Assembly: GCF_963678975.1 (NCBI RefSeq)
Contig: NC_089280.1
Location: 36,326,974 to 36,390,973, forward strand
Direction of reading: 5' to 3'
Length of the DNA: 64,000 nt
DNA from: Dysidea avara
Lineage: Eukaryota; Porifera; Demospongiae; Dictyoceratida; Dysideidae
Below, piece after piece: positions 35,418 to 47,259 of the stretch; position 1 is the first letter of the stretch, and each line of letters begins with the position of its first letter. The notes beneath the pieces were generated by a model. That model was given only the letters and a program-made list of their open reading frames with translations. It did not search any database and was not told where the DNA came from. Made by a program: the position numbers and the translations under genes.

Positions 35418-36440
35418 TACAAGCAAGAGTAAATAATGGAAGAGAGAGCCATATACTGCATCAAAAATGAGCATGTCAAGTAGAGAAGCCATCCTGTAGT
35501 GCTGTCAAAGAAAGTGTTAAATGAAGTAATATACCATTTTGACACCTCAGATCAAAGGAAATCACAGGGTTATATATTACATATTTCCCTGACCACAGGG
35601 CAATATCATGATATAGCCCTGACCACAACTGCCTTTGATGCTGAGGCAGCTACAAAGCATCAGTTCCCTTTGATTATTTATATAGAGATGCTTAAAGTTT
35701 TGCATTGTGGGTTTGAATTAAACATGTTGATTTAGTCAGGGGCATTGTTGTGAAGTAAAAAGAAATGATTGAGTCAGCATTGCATAGTTCAGTTACTAAG
35801 CATCACTAAATAATCATTTTTGTAATGTGGGGATTGTTTTTCTACGGAGTACATTTCAACTGCACGAAAAGATGCCTCAAACATTCACAACCTATATGTC
35901 TAAGTGTTTATTTTAGCACCTTAGGTTACTTTATTTATCCACAAAGTGGTTATTTGGTTTAAAATGGTATCACTACAACCAGTGAAACCCACAATCATTT
36001 CTTTTTTGTGCCCACAATTTAAACCCACAATCGATTTTTGCAAACCTCTGTATAAAAGTAATGTGGTGAATGCAGGTTTGTCTTCCTTCACCTATTAGGT
36101 GAGCATGCCAGAGTGGTATATATTACTTATACCATGGCCACTCTGGATTTGCCTGATATATATGCCCGCGCCTGCGGCCCTTGGGCTTGGGCATATATAT
36201 CAGGCAAATCCCTTGTGGCCATGGTATAACTATTAAATAAACACCTGCTAGCTCAGACTGTTTGAAGTGTCCAGGCATGATTAGTCAAACAGTCTGAGCT
36301 AGCAGGTGTTTATTACTTCATTTAACACTTTCTTTGACAGCACTACAGAATGGCTTCTCTACTTGACATACTCATTTTTGAGGCAGTATATGGCAGTTGG
36401 ATACTCTCTCTTCCATTATTTACTCTTGGTACAAGTTATA
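35418..36440. mobile_element. About 1-kb inverted-repeat element with nested hairpins
   Basis: 35418-35535 and 36310-36440 are inverted arms of about 120 bp (shared AAGAGTAAATAATGGAAGAG, CAAGTAGAGAAGCCAT, GCTGTCAAAGAAAGTG). Inside lie two further hairpins: 36128-36229 and 36239-36313. The frame 35499-35735 starts in the arm and has no family signal. Confidence 0.75.
36128..36229. repeat. Long hairpin, 41-bp arms
   Basis: The left arm TTATACCATGGCCAC...TTTGCCTGATATATATGCCC and its inverted copy GGGCATATATATCAGGCAAA...GTGGCCATGGTATAA enclose a GC-rich loop of about 20 bases (GCGCCTGCGGCCCTTGGGCTT). A transcript would fold into a stable stem-loop of precursor-microRNA size. A second hairpin (AACACCTGCTAGCTCAGACT arms) follows directly at 36239-36313. 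Confidence 0.8.
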
Positions 36441-36926
36441 TAGTTGGTATTAATATGAGTTATACATTTAACAAATCTGCTATACTGTTTCCTTGTAAAT
36501 AGTGCTATAGTCTTTTTTTCTTTCGAGTTTTTTGTAAACAAATTTTTTTGGTTTCTTATGCACTGGTGTTGCTATTACATTTTTTTGCTCCTTTTTAGGT
36601 TTTCCTGAGGTCAACGTAGAAGCTGCAAAACTTTATTTGTGCTGCAGTTTCCTGTTGTGTCAATCTCACAATCAAGCTTGACCTCCTCTGATGTTGCCTT
36701 CCAGTATGTTGTTGATGGTGTGGAACTCTGTGATGAACTTTTTGAGGTATCAGTTCTATCAATGCATCATGGATGACTTGTTCTGCCTTAAACACTATTT
36801 GAGTTATTTAGGATACAAGGAAGTCAACCACTACTACAGTTAGTTTGGTTTCACAGTCATTCAGTATACACACACTTGTTTGACAGTTTTAGAGGATCCT
36901 GCCTTTACAGGCATCCTTTAAGAGTT
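36441..36926. other. No gene firmly seen
   Basis: A plus-strand open stretch near 36655-36770 (FQYVVDGVELCDELFEVS) might be a coding relic, but I find no partner exon and no family. Confidence 0.25.
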
Positions 36927-36934
36927 ACACCTTT

Positions 36935-37312
36935 TAGTGTTGCACCAATAATCAGATTGGTTATTAGAGAAAAACCATATATGGGCTGTGTTTTGTACAT
37001 CGGTGTCAGGTCAGCAGTACAATGAAAGAAGCAGATACAGATAATATGTATTTAGAAATACATGCTCATGTGCACCAAATGATGTTTACAAATGCATTGA
37101 GTTACAGTTACCCTGTATTACAATGTTGTTATTATTATCAGTTGTTGTCGTAGCAATACTGCCACTATAAACAAGCTAAATTGATCATATTTAAACCTGC
37201 TACAAGATAGACATACTGTGCTATATCGGATCGGCTACGTTTATCAGTTTTAAAATATTATTCAATATCGGTTATCGGAATATTGGCAAAATCTCATATC
37301 GGTGCAACACTA
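36935..37312. mobile_element. 378-bp hAT-type MITE with perfect 8-bp duplication
   Basis: TAGTGTTGCACCAATA at 36935 and TATCGGTGCAACACTA ending at 37312 are inverted ends. ACACCTTT lies directly outside on both sides (36927-36934 and 37313-37320). The TAGTGTTGCACCGAT end is a known hAT end type. Interior ATCGGTTATCGG repeats are subterminal boxes. No coding sequence. Confidence 0.85.
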
Positions 37313-37320
37313 ACACCTTT

Positions 37321-37976
37321 AGGAATACCATGATTCTGTAAGCATTTGCTAACAAAAGCTTTTTTATCTTGAGATTTTGCTTTCTTTCCAAAGAGGTTCC
37401 CTCAAGATGTCATTAATTGTCAGTAATCATCTATTAGAGCGATGAACAGAGTTCTGTATGTAATAATGAATCACTGTTTGATGTTGTCAGCTATACAAAC
37501 ACTTTCCCCATATTAGGTCAGATGATCAACTCTCTAGTGTAAACACAAGACACAGTACTAACAGTGTCACATAACTAAATCTGTTGCGAGATTATCTCTT
37601 AGCTTTGTGTATCATGAGTCACAAATACAAGTAATTCATAATTGTTACTAACCTCTGTGTGTGTTGTATTACATGTTACCATGACAACAGAAATGATGAC
37701 ATCAACCTGTACATGGATAAAGTGTCGTCAGTAATGTGCAATTGTGACTTATTTTAATGCAATACGTTATGTAAATTATTTTGTATTTCCACAAAAAAAT
37801 ATTTACTATAATTATGACAAGGTACTTAAGGGGTGAACACAATATTGTAAAGACTGGTAGAGTAGTTAATATTTATTGACTGATGCTTACTAGGGTATTT
37901 CAATGAATTCCACTATTGCTCAGAATTATATCAAGAGCTCACATGATTACACTATAATGACAAGCATAAGGAAAAA
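37321..37976. other. No gene seen
   Basis: AT-rich intergenic DNA. A partial copy of the dispersed motif (TCTATTAGAGCG) is near 37431. Confidence 0.4.
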
Positions 37977-39232
37977 TGTGACCAGATTAGACAAAACCAG
38001 GCTTCCACACACATCCAGATTTGTGACTTCAAAGAACTATAACTCAATGTAAGAATAAGCTATCACCGTCAAAATTTGACCTGTTATTGCAGGGAGTATG
38101 GAACAACCAGAACAGTGTTATTTTTGCAATTGGAATCACGTGCAAGCACTAACATGCCAGATTATAAAGACTCCGCAGTGGAATGAACGAAATTTATCCG
38201 CTGATATGCTCTACAACATTGCTATTATTCTTACTTGTAACAAATCTGCAGGGTATACCACGAATTAACATGAGAGTGATCGTTAATTGGAATACACATT
38301 AAATCGTTCCATCTTTCTCAGCCAAAACTTCATCTAAGTGTTCCTAACTACACAATCGCTACAATCCCAAGACATAGTTTTGCTACACTTAACACAAGCT
38401 AGCTAGCCTACTGGTGGTCAGTGACCGAATTTATTAGAGCATTCTTCAGTACAAAAATGGATTGTAGCAACTTAGCACAGTACTAGCTAGAAGTTGCATT
38501 CAAATCATTTGGTTGTTAGTAGTGTTGTTTTAGGTAACTAAAACTAAAAGTACTTTTAGTAAGACAAATATGTTTTAGTTAACTAAAACTACAACTCAAA
38601 GCAAATCTGTATTATAACTAAAACTAAATGTATAACTAAAAAAACAACAGAATATTTTACCAAAACTAAATCTAAAACTAAAGCAGGTTTATTTCACTGC
38701 ATGTGCTAATTAGAAACTTGTTTAATGTACTGTAAATTGGCAGTCTACCATTAGAACAGGCAATGCAAAAACATGTAGGCTAATTAAAACAATACTGAAT
38801 GCTAGATTGAACGCGATATGTCCTTTGTGCTGACTCTATTTAGTGCATGTTATCAAAATACCCAACTTCTAATCTTTTATTCCTGGGTTTTGCAATCTTA
38901 GACCGCAGTATTTTTAACAGCAAAACAACATACTTAGGTCTCGCAAAGCTAGAGCTACTCTTATACATTCAACTCACCATTCTTCAATAGGCTCCTGTAG
39001 AAACTACACTCCCAGCTAAAATATCGGACGCGACGCGGAAATGAAACAAAAGTATAGCATTATAAAACAGATAGTATACGGCACTTATATGGCTTCACTT
39101 AGTTTTGAGTAAGGCTGGCCCATTGTGTGAAATTGTAGGTCAATAGTTTGCTGACTAGGAAAGTTACAAGTGGTTAAAGTAAAAAAAATTGGATGTGCAT
39201 GGAAACCTGGTTTTGTTAAATCTGGTCACAAT
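37977..39232. mobile_element. About 1.25-kb element with TGTGACC-type inverted ends
   Basis: TGTGACCAGATTAGACAAAACC at 37978 and its inverted counterpart (GGTTTTGTTAAATCTGGTCACA) ending near 39230 continue inward through the ACACATCCAGAT/ATTGGATGTGCAT blocks. The interior has an ACTAAAACTA-rich stretch (38535-38690) of a kind seen at other hAT-like ends, which suggests a nested fragment. No gene. Confidence 0.6.
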
Positions 39233-40519
39233 TAAAAGTTCAATTATAGAGTAGAGAAACAAGGGAGGTTGCTTACACCTGAAGATATGTGACCGGATCT
39301 GCAAGAATCCCACATGTTAGCACAAGCCTAATTTAACAGTAGAATGCAATAAAAGCTATGGGTGAAATATTTACGAAATCGAAAAAAATTCCGTATAAAT
39401 TTATGAGTACTTGTTTCACAATAAAGGAAAGCGATAACAGAAAAAAACCTTGATAATATGTGACTGGATCTACGAAAACCGTTCTTATTACCCAAGACAG
39501 GAAGTTTGATTTTTCACACAAACACAAAGCTTAATGAATGTACTATCAAGTTTCACTGCCACAGTCGACCAGAGTAAAGTGGTTTGCTTTTGCTGGCTGC
39601 CTTCTAAAAGCACAGTGGCGAGCTGTACGAGTGGTCTGGGGTCTTGATGGAGCCCTGGCCAACCAGGTGATGGCTGTGTGTGGCTGTACAGCTCCGTGGT
39701 GTTGGACAATGACCTGTGCTGTAAATTTCCTTTCATTTTAGCCAGTTCTGAGCCCTGAATGGCCTATAACTTGGCCTAATTCATCCCAGCACATTTCTTT
39801 TCAATTTTTGAACACCATCTTTCCCGCCTTCCAGGGCCCCCGCCTCCCACCCTTCTGGAGCTCGCCTGATACAGACAACCACGGTTTAAAAACTATCTAA
39901 AATGGCGGGAAACTTAGCTGTTGACTACTTCTTCAGTGGATGATCAGGAAGGTAAGAAATTGTTGTGAAACGTGTGAAAATTTGGTATGCGTAGCTACCA
40001 CCATTGGCCAGCTACAACACACTGAATATTTAAAACCGACGTTTCTCGATACTTTTAAATGGGCGATAAGACCGGTTTTCCCAGAGACAGTCACATATTG
40101 TGATTCCCACAACAAGAGAAGTTAGCTTCAAGTTAGTGCTCCCAAGAAGATGGAAGATACGTACTATATGAGCGTTAGACTGCCTTGCATTGGATGAACA
40201 GTTCACTATCGTTTTTTTCTCACGTTTTCACCTTCGTCCCTGGTAGTAGGAAAGGTCTGGAAGACAAAACTTACACAGCAATGGAATTGCCTGTTCATGA
40301 AGAACCCGATGGTGTAAGTTGCATCTTGGTAGAGGACTGTGTTCGTAAGTTATGACTGTTAACTGCCTGTAGTTTATTTCCATATTGTCACTGTATAAAT
40401 TGATTTGCCACTTTGTAGCGCTGTACCTTCGAGAGTTCTTGACTTCTAGAGCTGAAACTGTGGCTGATCATTCCTTTGGCTAACTAGCTAAAGATAATGT
40501 GATAAAATGCAATTCTAAG
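39233..40519. other. Repeat relics; no supported gene
   Basis: GTGACCGGATCTGCAAGAAT near 39290 is inverted and repeated near 40550 (ATTCTTGTAGACCCAGTCAC). 40340-40500 (GTTATGACTGTTAACTG...GCTGAAACTGTGGCTGATC) is related to 53140-53290. A small frame at 40281 (MELPVHEEPDG) meets a donor-like GTGTAAGT but has no partner. Confidence 0.35.
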
Positions 40520-40596
40520 GATGTGCTAACAAGTGGGATTCTTGTAGACCCAGTCACATGTGCTAACATGTGGGATTCTTGTAGACCCAGTTACAT
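40520..40596. repeat. 37-bp tandem duplication
   Basis: GTGCTAACAAGTGGGATTC...CAGTCACAT is followed at once by GTGCTAACATGTGGGATTC...CAGTTACAT. It is inverted relative to AAGAATCCCACATGTTAGCAC at 39304-39324. Confidence 0.75.
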
Positions 40597-40719
40597 GTGC
40601 TAATGGACACTATACCCATGACTGCAATTAAGGATTGAATGTCCACCATTACACCTTCAGCACCATTGTGTCACTACTTTGTCTCTATGATCTCTGATCA
40701 TACTTAATATTACTAACAT

Positions 40720-41345
40720 TTTCTATACTTGTTTGTTAACTTTTTTGTAACATTATTATGACATTATTATGACTGGTGAACCAAAGCATACAACATTAGA
40801 ATAGAAAGAGTACCATCCGGCTTATTGTTTTTCATCTGAAAGTGTGCCCCAAATATCAATTATTGAAATAGTGAAGTGACCATTTTGCAGCTATGATCAG
40901 CCTGTTACACAGCATTACCAAAATGAAGAACGCTAGGAGAAGGACCTCTACAATCAATCCAGCCACAACGACAAACTCAGACAATTCCTTCAAACGTGGG
41001 GAAGCCATCAAGCTGCATTACCACAAATTGACACCTTCCACTGTCAGCAGAGATAAACGGTGCAAAAAGGAAGACTCCATGAAACATGTATTGTACGTAC
41101 TGCCGTGTACCAAAAGGCACCAGTCAGGTTGAAGCGACGTTGGACAGTGAAAGTCAAGTCCATATCCTTAGCTGTTATTGAATTGTGCTTGTCTGAAGAC
41201 ATCAGTTAGTCTGTCAGTCAGGCAGTAGAAAATTCTACATTTTTTTTTTTAAATGTTGTAGCAACTTTTTGGAAATGTTTCAAATCGTACTGCGGGAACT
41301 TTTGGGCTTGATTATACCTAGTACTACTGAACTGTATGATATCAT
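40720..41345 (+). repeat. Dispersed repeat, copy A (pair with 45415-46020)
   Basis: The two copies are collinear in direct orientation: TTGTAACATTATTATGACTGGTGAA, CAGCTATGA...AGCCTGTTA, CAATCAATCCAG, AATTGACACCTT, ACTGTCAGCA and the TCAGTCAGGCAGTAGAAAATT tail (inverted in copy A). A 79-codon frame (40893-41132) is open here but disrupted in the other copy, so a shared protein is doubtful. Confidence 0.65.
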
Positions 41346-41918
41346 TGACAAACAACTTGTTATAAAGTAAATCTAATTTTATGGTGGATTAGGAGACTCA
41401 GTGTCTTAATTCCTAAATGTTCCACAGGTGATGTTTATTTCTACCACCTGGAAACCCACCAGGGTATCTCCTGATTATTTATGGTACCTGAAAAACATCA
41501 CAAACAAAGTGGTATCTTTCATGTTCTCTTCAGTAGGATAATATTCTTCAAGTAGTCATCCTTGAGACAATCATCTTCACAATCTGCCACACAACACTAG
41601 TAAAACATTCCAAGTTAGCTGCTACCCAACTGACCAAATAAGGGACAGAGTAATTCAGGATCAGTATAGATCAATATCTACAAGAACACCATCTAACACA
41701 TCATTACAATGAGGGGTGTTACCTCTATCAGATGTAATGTACTCCTCTCATCATTCTTACACCATCCAAACTGGTAGATGACACAACAACACTATTAATG
41801 TCTATAGGAAGAAACATACATGATAATGTTGGCAGCAGAAAAGACAACTTAGAATACACTTCCCTTTACATTAGGAATTATATGTAAGCAGTTTAGCACT
41901 TCACACTGTTTGGCCTAC
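41346..41918. other. No gene seen
   Basis: Intergenic DNA without recognisable structure. Confidence 0.4.
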
Positions 41919-41920
41919 TA

Positions 41921-42173
41921 CAGTGGATCCTCAGTTATCCGAACAGCTTTGTTCTTATAGTTTGCCAAAAGTGTTCAGATAAGTGAATTTGTTCAGATAA
42001 CTGAAGCCCATTGATTTATATACAGAGCTTCGTTGAACTACTCTAATAGAACAGTCATTTACTCTAATAGAATGCACACTGATGGCAAAATACTCTAATA
42101 GAACAGTCACATTTGGCGTTCGGATAATCGAGGTGTTCGGACAACCGAAGTTCGGATAAGCGAGGATCCACTG
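41921..42173. mobile_element. 253-bp pogo/Tigger-type MITE carrying three motif copies
   Basis: CAGTGGATCCTCAGTTATCC at 41921 and GGATAAGCGAGGATCCACTG ending at 42173 are inverted ends with TA on each side (41919-41920 and 42174-42175). That end type is characteristic of pogo/Tigger elements. Its middle (42038-42111) contains three copies of the ACTCTAATAGAACAGTCA motif. Confidence 0.85.
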
Positions 42174-42175
42174 TA

Positions 42176-42930
42176 CAAAGGTTTAAGTTTGATTGCCTCC
42201 TACCACAAAGTTTCATCACAACATTCCTCCTATCAGATATTCACTATTGACTGACTTATCAACTGTTTACTTCAGACAAGTATCACTTGTCACTACAGCT
42301 ACTATTGACATGTTGTATATGACTGAAGTAGGTCCACTAGTATAGCTGCTGGTGTAAGCAACCTCCATTGTGTAATATTTCAAAATGATCCCTACTCTAA
42401 TGCAAGTAAAATGAAAGCACTTGTGAAGTGCAGATACTCTCCCACGTGTTTAGAAATAGTAGAAATAGAGCTGTGTACATCATATAGGGAACATGCTAGG
42501 TATCGTGTACTGAGTTGCTTGTTACAGTCAACCAGATGGGCTGAACTTTACCAAAGGTGTAAGTCAAAGACCCAAAAAAATGAAACAGTTTATTACATGA
42601 TGACAATAGTCACCAAACAGATTGCCTTATAGAGAACTATATTGTACTGCAGTAATAGAGTATAGAACATTTTTAAACAGGTATTCAAGGGACCCTTCAT
42701 AGGGCTTCCTGTGGCCCCTGTCAGACTGTAAGCTTGGGGCAAAATGTGTAGTTTAACTGAGTGTTCTATTAGAGTAATTGTATAACTTAGGGTAGAAGAC
42801 ACACTTGAAGATCAGCTTTAAGGTCCATGCAGTTTACTACTATTGCAAAGTGTGCTCATCAGAAATAGTCTAATTATTCATATGAAAATTTACCTGCATG
42901 TGTGACTATTGTGATAGTGGAGACTTGACC
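42176..42930. other. No gene; one motif copy
   Basis: 42655-42780 resembles 24205-24300: TTTAAACAGGTATTCAAG, then GGGCTTCCTGTGG and GGGGCAAAAT, ending with the motif at 42759-42779. It may be a decayed relative of the hAT MITE at 24126. Confidence 0.45.
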
Positions 42931-42935
42931 TGATT

Positions 42936-43180
42936 GTGAAACTTGTACCACATCATTCAAACAGCACGGTGATTTGTGAGGTGTGCTCTAAAAAGATTCA
43001 TCATCTACTGGGAAAACGGAATGCATACATGTGTCGAAGTAGGTCTATTATCCCCCTGGGGTGTGGAAAATATGTCACTGAGTTATGCCACTTCAACATG
43101 TACAGTATGCCGTCACAAGAGTTGCCATGGCAACATCAGAGAAGCTTGTACCAGCTTCTCCTAACATCAAATGACAATGT
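42936..43180 (+). pseudogene. Possible decayed C1-type zinc-finger exon
   Basis: A plus-strand open frame reads STVICEVCSKKIHHLLGKRN, then AYMCRSRSIIPLGCGKYVTELC. The CxxC pair, the later C and a C-x7-C at the end resemble a C1 (phorbol-ester/DAG type) domain. One expected Cys is Arg and the expected His is missing, and the spacing between the second and third Cys is two residues long. A donor-like AAT|GTGAGTG follows near 43180. No neighbouring exon was found. It could be a chance match. Confidence 0.25.
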
Positions 43181-43269
43181 GAGTGTAACTATGGCTATCA
43201 TGTTATGTTATTTGTATCCTATTTCCATAGCAACTATGCAGAAAAGTTACTCCAAAATGAAGTAGTGTT

Positions 43270-45295
43270 AATGATGTTCTTTTTTTGCTAATGTACTGTA
43301 TTATACCATTATTGACTATTAGTCATTGTTAAGTCTACAATTTGTTTTTGTACTGTTGATGTAATCAAAAGTATCTGGAGTTGTAATCATCATGGGAATA
43401 TTTTCTAGTGTGATTCTGTTGGTTGGCAACTAAGGAGGTAGCAGATGGATTATACAATATATGACTTCACAAATGGCCTACATTACCTGAAGTAGTGTCC
43501 TTGCCATGAGTTTTCCTCTCTGAGTGAGTGGGTGTGGTCTGTGGGTGCCATAGCAACCACAGTGAAGGGCGTGGTCTATGTCTTGCAGTACGTACTTTCG
43601 AAGATGAGACATTTGATCTACTGCCTGGAAATCTGTATCAGGCCTTGCCTTAACACTGAAACAGCATGATTAAGTAGTGTGGCCCTGCTGATCCTTGCTT
43701 GGGGCTTCTCCGAGTTGCTGGTTGTGTTGATTGTGCATGCAAGTTAACACATTGCAGGTAATGGGCTCTGATTCCAGTTATAATATCTCTAAATCACATA
43801 TTCGTTCACTGAATAGTGTGACTGATCATTTGTGCTGCCTATGATCACTTAGAATTACGAACGGTGCTTGTTAACATGCGTACTGAAAGTTTTTACACAA
43901 AAATATTCTACACGAGCAAGCAAATTGTCATGTATCTCAGCAATCCTTAAAGCTATTGAAACAAAACTTTAGTATTTTATAGTACACAAGTAGGGTACTT
44001 ATGTAGTTACACCATAGCCTGATTGGTTTCTATTCCATCCTTCAGTAGTGGATTAAAAACGAAGTGTCCGGAATACCCTGCTGTCCGGAAACCCCCTTAC
44101 TTACCTTACTGCTTGAAACAAGCCATGTGATATGCACGCGACATGCATAGGATAAACATGTGATAATATTTGCAAACTGAATCACTGTATAAGCAAGGTA
44201 CTTGAGGTTTCACTTTACAACACACCATAAAATCACAACAATGTACTGATCGTATATGACTTCATGTTGTGGTGTTTAGCTGACGTATGTTGGGAATTAC
44301 AAATATCCATTAAAGTATTAAAGTGTGTTTCAGCTATTAAGAGATGCAGTTAGCTAGCATTAATGAACCTAAAAGGAATGGTTGCAAGTAACTTACAATC
44401 CACCGTGAACATTTGAATGCTGTATACTACAATCTTTGCAACATTGGCACTTAACAATTGCAAGAGCAAAGAGACTATAACTGCAGACACTGCTCATTAT
44501 ACTTGTATAGTGTGTAAGACTCACTTACTTCAATTCAAGAGTTTGGAATGAAGCGGCTGTGCAAATGTATTGGATAGTTTTCACTGGCGGTTGATCAACT
44601 TTTGACTCGTGCGACCACACCCACTTGTTGCATCACACAAAAGTTCACTAAATTTCACCTTTTGTAGCAATGCAGCATTGCTGGTGTATAACTGTTGGCT
44701 CATCATTCTTAAATCTTCATAAAGTCGTAAAGGGTGTGCAAAATTTTACTGACAATATTGCGATACCAGGTACACGCAGAGACTAAGTCAGAGGAAATCC
44801 ATCCCATATTTGAGATTTAATGAGTTTCACTATATTTCTTTTTAAAATTTGGCATCTGTGAAAGAGCAGCCAAGAATACTTCACTTCTCCAAGAGTCATG
44901 GGTGAGTGCTATCGTAACAGCGATAGAATTATTCGATTAGAACAGTATTGTACAAGTCACAATAGATGTTAGTTCGCACCTTTCAAGCTGAATACCGACT
45001 AAACGGTACAGAATGGAGTTTTGGGGGTCTAACAACTTTTTTTTGGTAAGAACAGACCTGTGTAACAGTGTGGGTGTCGTGTCGCTAGCAAGCTCAGATA
45101 TGCAAACGAGGGGCTACATTTTTGTCCATAATTCGCGATGACCATTGAAAAGTATAGAAGTGCTCAGGGAAAAGTTATAGACAACAAACTAAATTATGCT
45201 CTGCATTAGCTTAAGACTACGTAGCAGTGAACAGCTAGCAAGAAAAGTTGCTGGAAAAAATGGAAGCCACCTAACTATGCACAAATCAACTACAA
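43270..45295. other. No supported gene
   Basis: Intergenic DNA with scattered repeat relics. A half motif (CGATTAGAACAGTATTG) is near 44934. Nothing else seen. Confidence 0.35.
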
Positions 45296-45321
45296 TATAC
45301 TCTCCCACGTGGGAGAGTATA
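45296..45321. repeat. Perfect 26-bp palindrome centred on CACGTG
   Basis: TATACTCTCCCAC is followed directly by its reverse complement GTGGGAGAGTATA with no spacer. The centre is an E-box hexamer. GATACTCTCCCACGTG recurs as a half-site near 42434. Confidence 0.85.
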
Positions 45322-45414
45322 ATAAGGTTCATCATAGAGAAAAAAACAAAACAAGGGAGGTCACCTACACCTGAAGATATACTAGTGAACATTTAATCCC
45401 TAATTCAGTCTATA

Positions 45415-46020
45415 TTTCTTATACTTGTTTGTTTACTTTTTTGTAACATTATTATGACTGGTGAAGCCACACATACTGCATCAAAAGACAGAATAGTGCC
45501 AGAGTTGATGTTTTTGTCTGAATGTGTACCCATTACTGAAGTGGCTAATTTGCTTCACTTTCAGCTATGAGCCTGTTATACAGTGATACTAATGAAGAAC
45601 AGTAGGGGAAGCACCTCTGCAATCAATCCAGTCACAAGGAAAATACAGATGATTCCCATTTACAAACAGTAAGCCATGTATCGCACTACCGTGAATTGAC
45701 ACCTTGTACTGTCAGCAAAAAGAAATGGTACACAAAGGAGGACAAAGGTAAGTCTATGATGCGTACATTTTTACGTACTGTAGTATGCTAAAAAGCACAT
45801 CTCGGGACAAAGCAATGTCAAACAATGAAAAAGTCAAACCTGTAGCCTTTAAAAAAAAGATTATTCAATGTATAGTTTTCTACTGATTGACTAACTGCCT
45901 GCCTGATGCCTTCAGACAAGTATAACTTGATAACGGCTAAAGTATCCTATTGGAAGCATTTAGGGTCACAATGAAGGCACTTTTAGGCTTGGTTATACCT
46001 AACCAATACTGCCAAGGTGC
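45415..46020 (+). repeat. Dispersed repeat, copy B
   Basis: This is the collinear partner of 40720-41345; see that entry for the shared blocks. It also contains the TTCTACTGATTGACTAACTG and CCTTCAGACAAG core shared with 26436-26495. Confidence 0.65.
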
Positions 46021-46874
46021 CAGGATGGTATTGTGGGATGGTCTTTGGGTAATACTTTTGGCAAGAAAATCCCAACCTCCATGATCCCTAATATACAGTA
46101 CCACTGTATTTGTGGTTTACACAATTTAGACTTCAGTATTACTGGATCAGAAGAACTGACGTTCTACTGTAGATCATGTGAGCCACCTCAATTGCTATTA
46201 TACAACCAGTGGGCCATAATCCTATAACATTTCATATGTGGCACACGTGATCACAAAATAAAGTGTTGTATATAAACCAATGATCTTTAGTTATCCATTT
46301 ATACAAAAGCATTCTCAGTACTTATCTGCCCCTAATTTATGGAGAAACTATGGTTTTTTTCTTAGTTTCTACCATATCCATTGAGTCCAAATAGAGATCT
46401 CTGTGTGTTTAACATGTTGGCTTGGTTCTTTACTTTTTTCAGCGATCTCTATTCCCATGTTTTAATTTTTTAAAACTTATTTTTACACTATGGGTAATAA
46501 TTTTGGCTGCTATAAATATTAACTGATCTTTGGTAACTGAATAATTTGACTGCAATAAAACAAAACTTTGAAAATTCTCAAATTACTGAATAGTTTGTTT
46601 TTTTTAATTTTATTTAATTTGATGTTCTGGTCACAGAAAACATTACAACATTACCAATTCAATTAACAAAGTGGGGAATAATGTCAAGGAGTTGAAACCT
46701 CGTGTGAATAGCAGTTCAGCCATATGAATATAGTAAGAATCAAATTTGAACATTTGATGTTTGCACTATTTTGTCCCAGCCCAACAAATAATTCTCATGG
46801 CTTGGGGTGCTCCCTCTTTAGCAAACTTTTAGCCCCCTTAAATTTTAGCAAAAGTTCAAACGAGGTCTGTGGTA
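46021..46874. other. No gene seen
   Basis: AT-rich. 46595-46640 (TTTTTAATTTTATTTAATTTG...ACATTACAACATTACC) resembles a LINE tail but is too short to assign. Confidence 0.35.
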
Positions 46875-47259
46875 TACCATATACAACAAAACTTTTGAGG
46901 GGGGAAACATTCACGGTTTTTTGCGATTATGCTGCCAACTGTGAATGTTTTCCCCTCGAATATTTTGTGTCCAAAAACCTGAAAACTATATTGGAGAAAA
47001 GGATAGTGTTTGTTTGGGAACACTCCGTTTCTTAATGCTCAACACATGGCGTTGCTTAAGTATGTCAAGCTCAAGAAACCGGCTTTGCCAGATCTGGAGG
47101 GGTCCTTATCACGTCTCACCAGGTGCTTAGCCACTATCCGCAAATGTTTTTACCTGCGAATTGCAAGATTTCTATGCAACCGCGGATATTTTCCCACGAA
47201 TTTCAATGCTTCTGTGCATCCGCAAGTTTCCCCCCTCGAAAGTTTTGCTATATACGGTA
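46875..47259. mobile_element. About 385-bp MITE with TTTCGAGGGGGGAAA subterminal boxes
   Basis: TACCATATACAACAAAACTT at 46875 and its inverted counterpart (AGTTTTGCTATATACGGTA) ending at 47259 bound the element. TTTGAGGGGGGAAAC and GTTTCCCCCCTCGAAA lie just inside, and further GCGAATT/AATTTC-type half boxes repeat. Overlapping frames of 60-100 codons here are read out of the element and not called. Confidence 0.7.
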
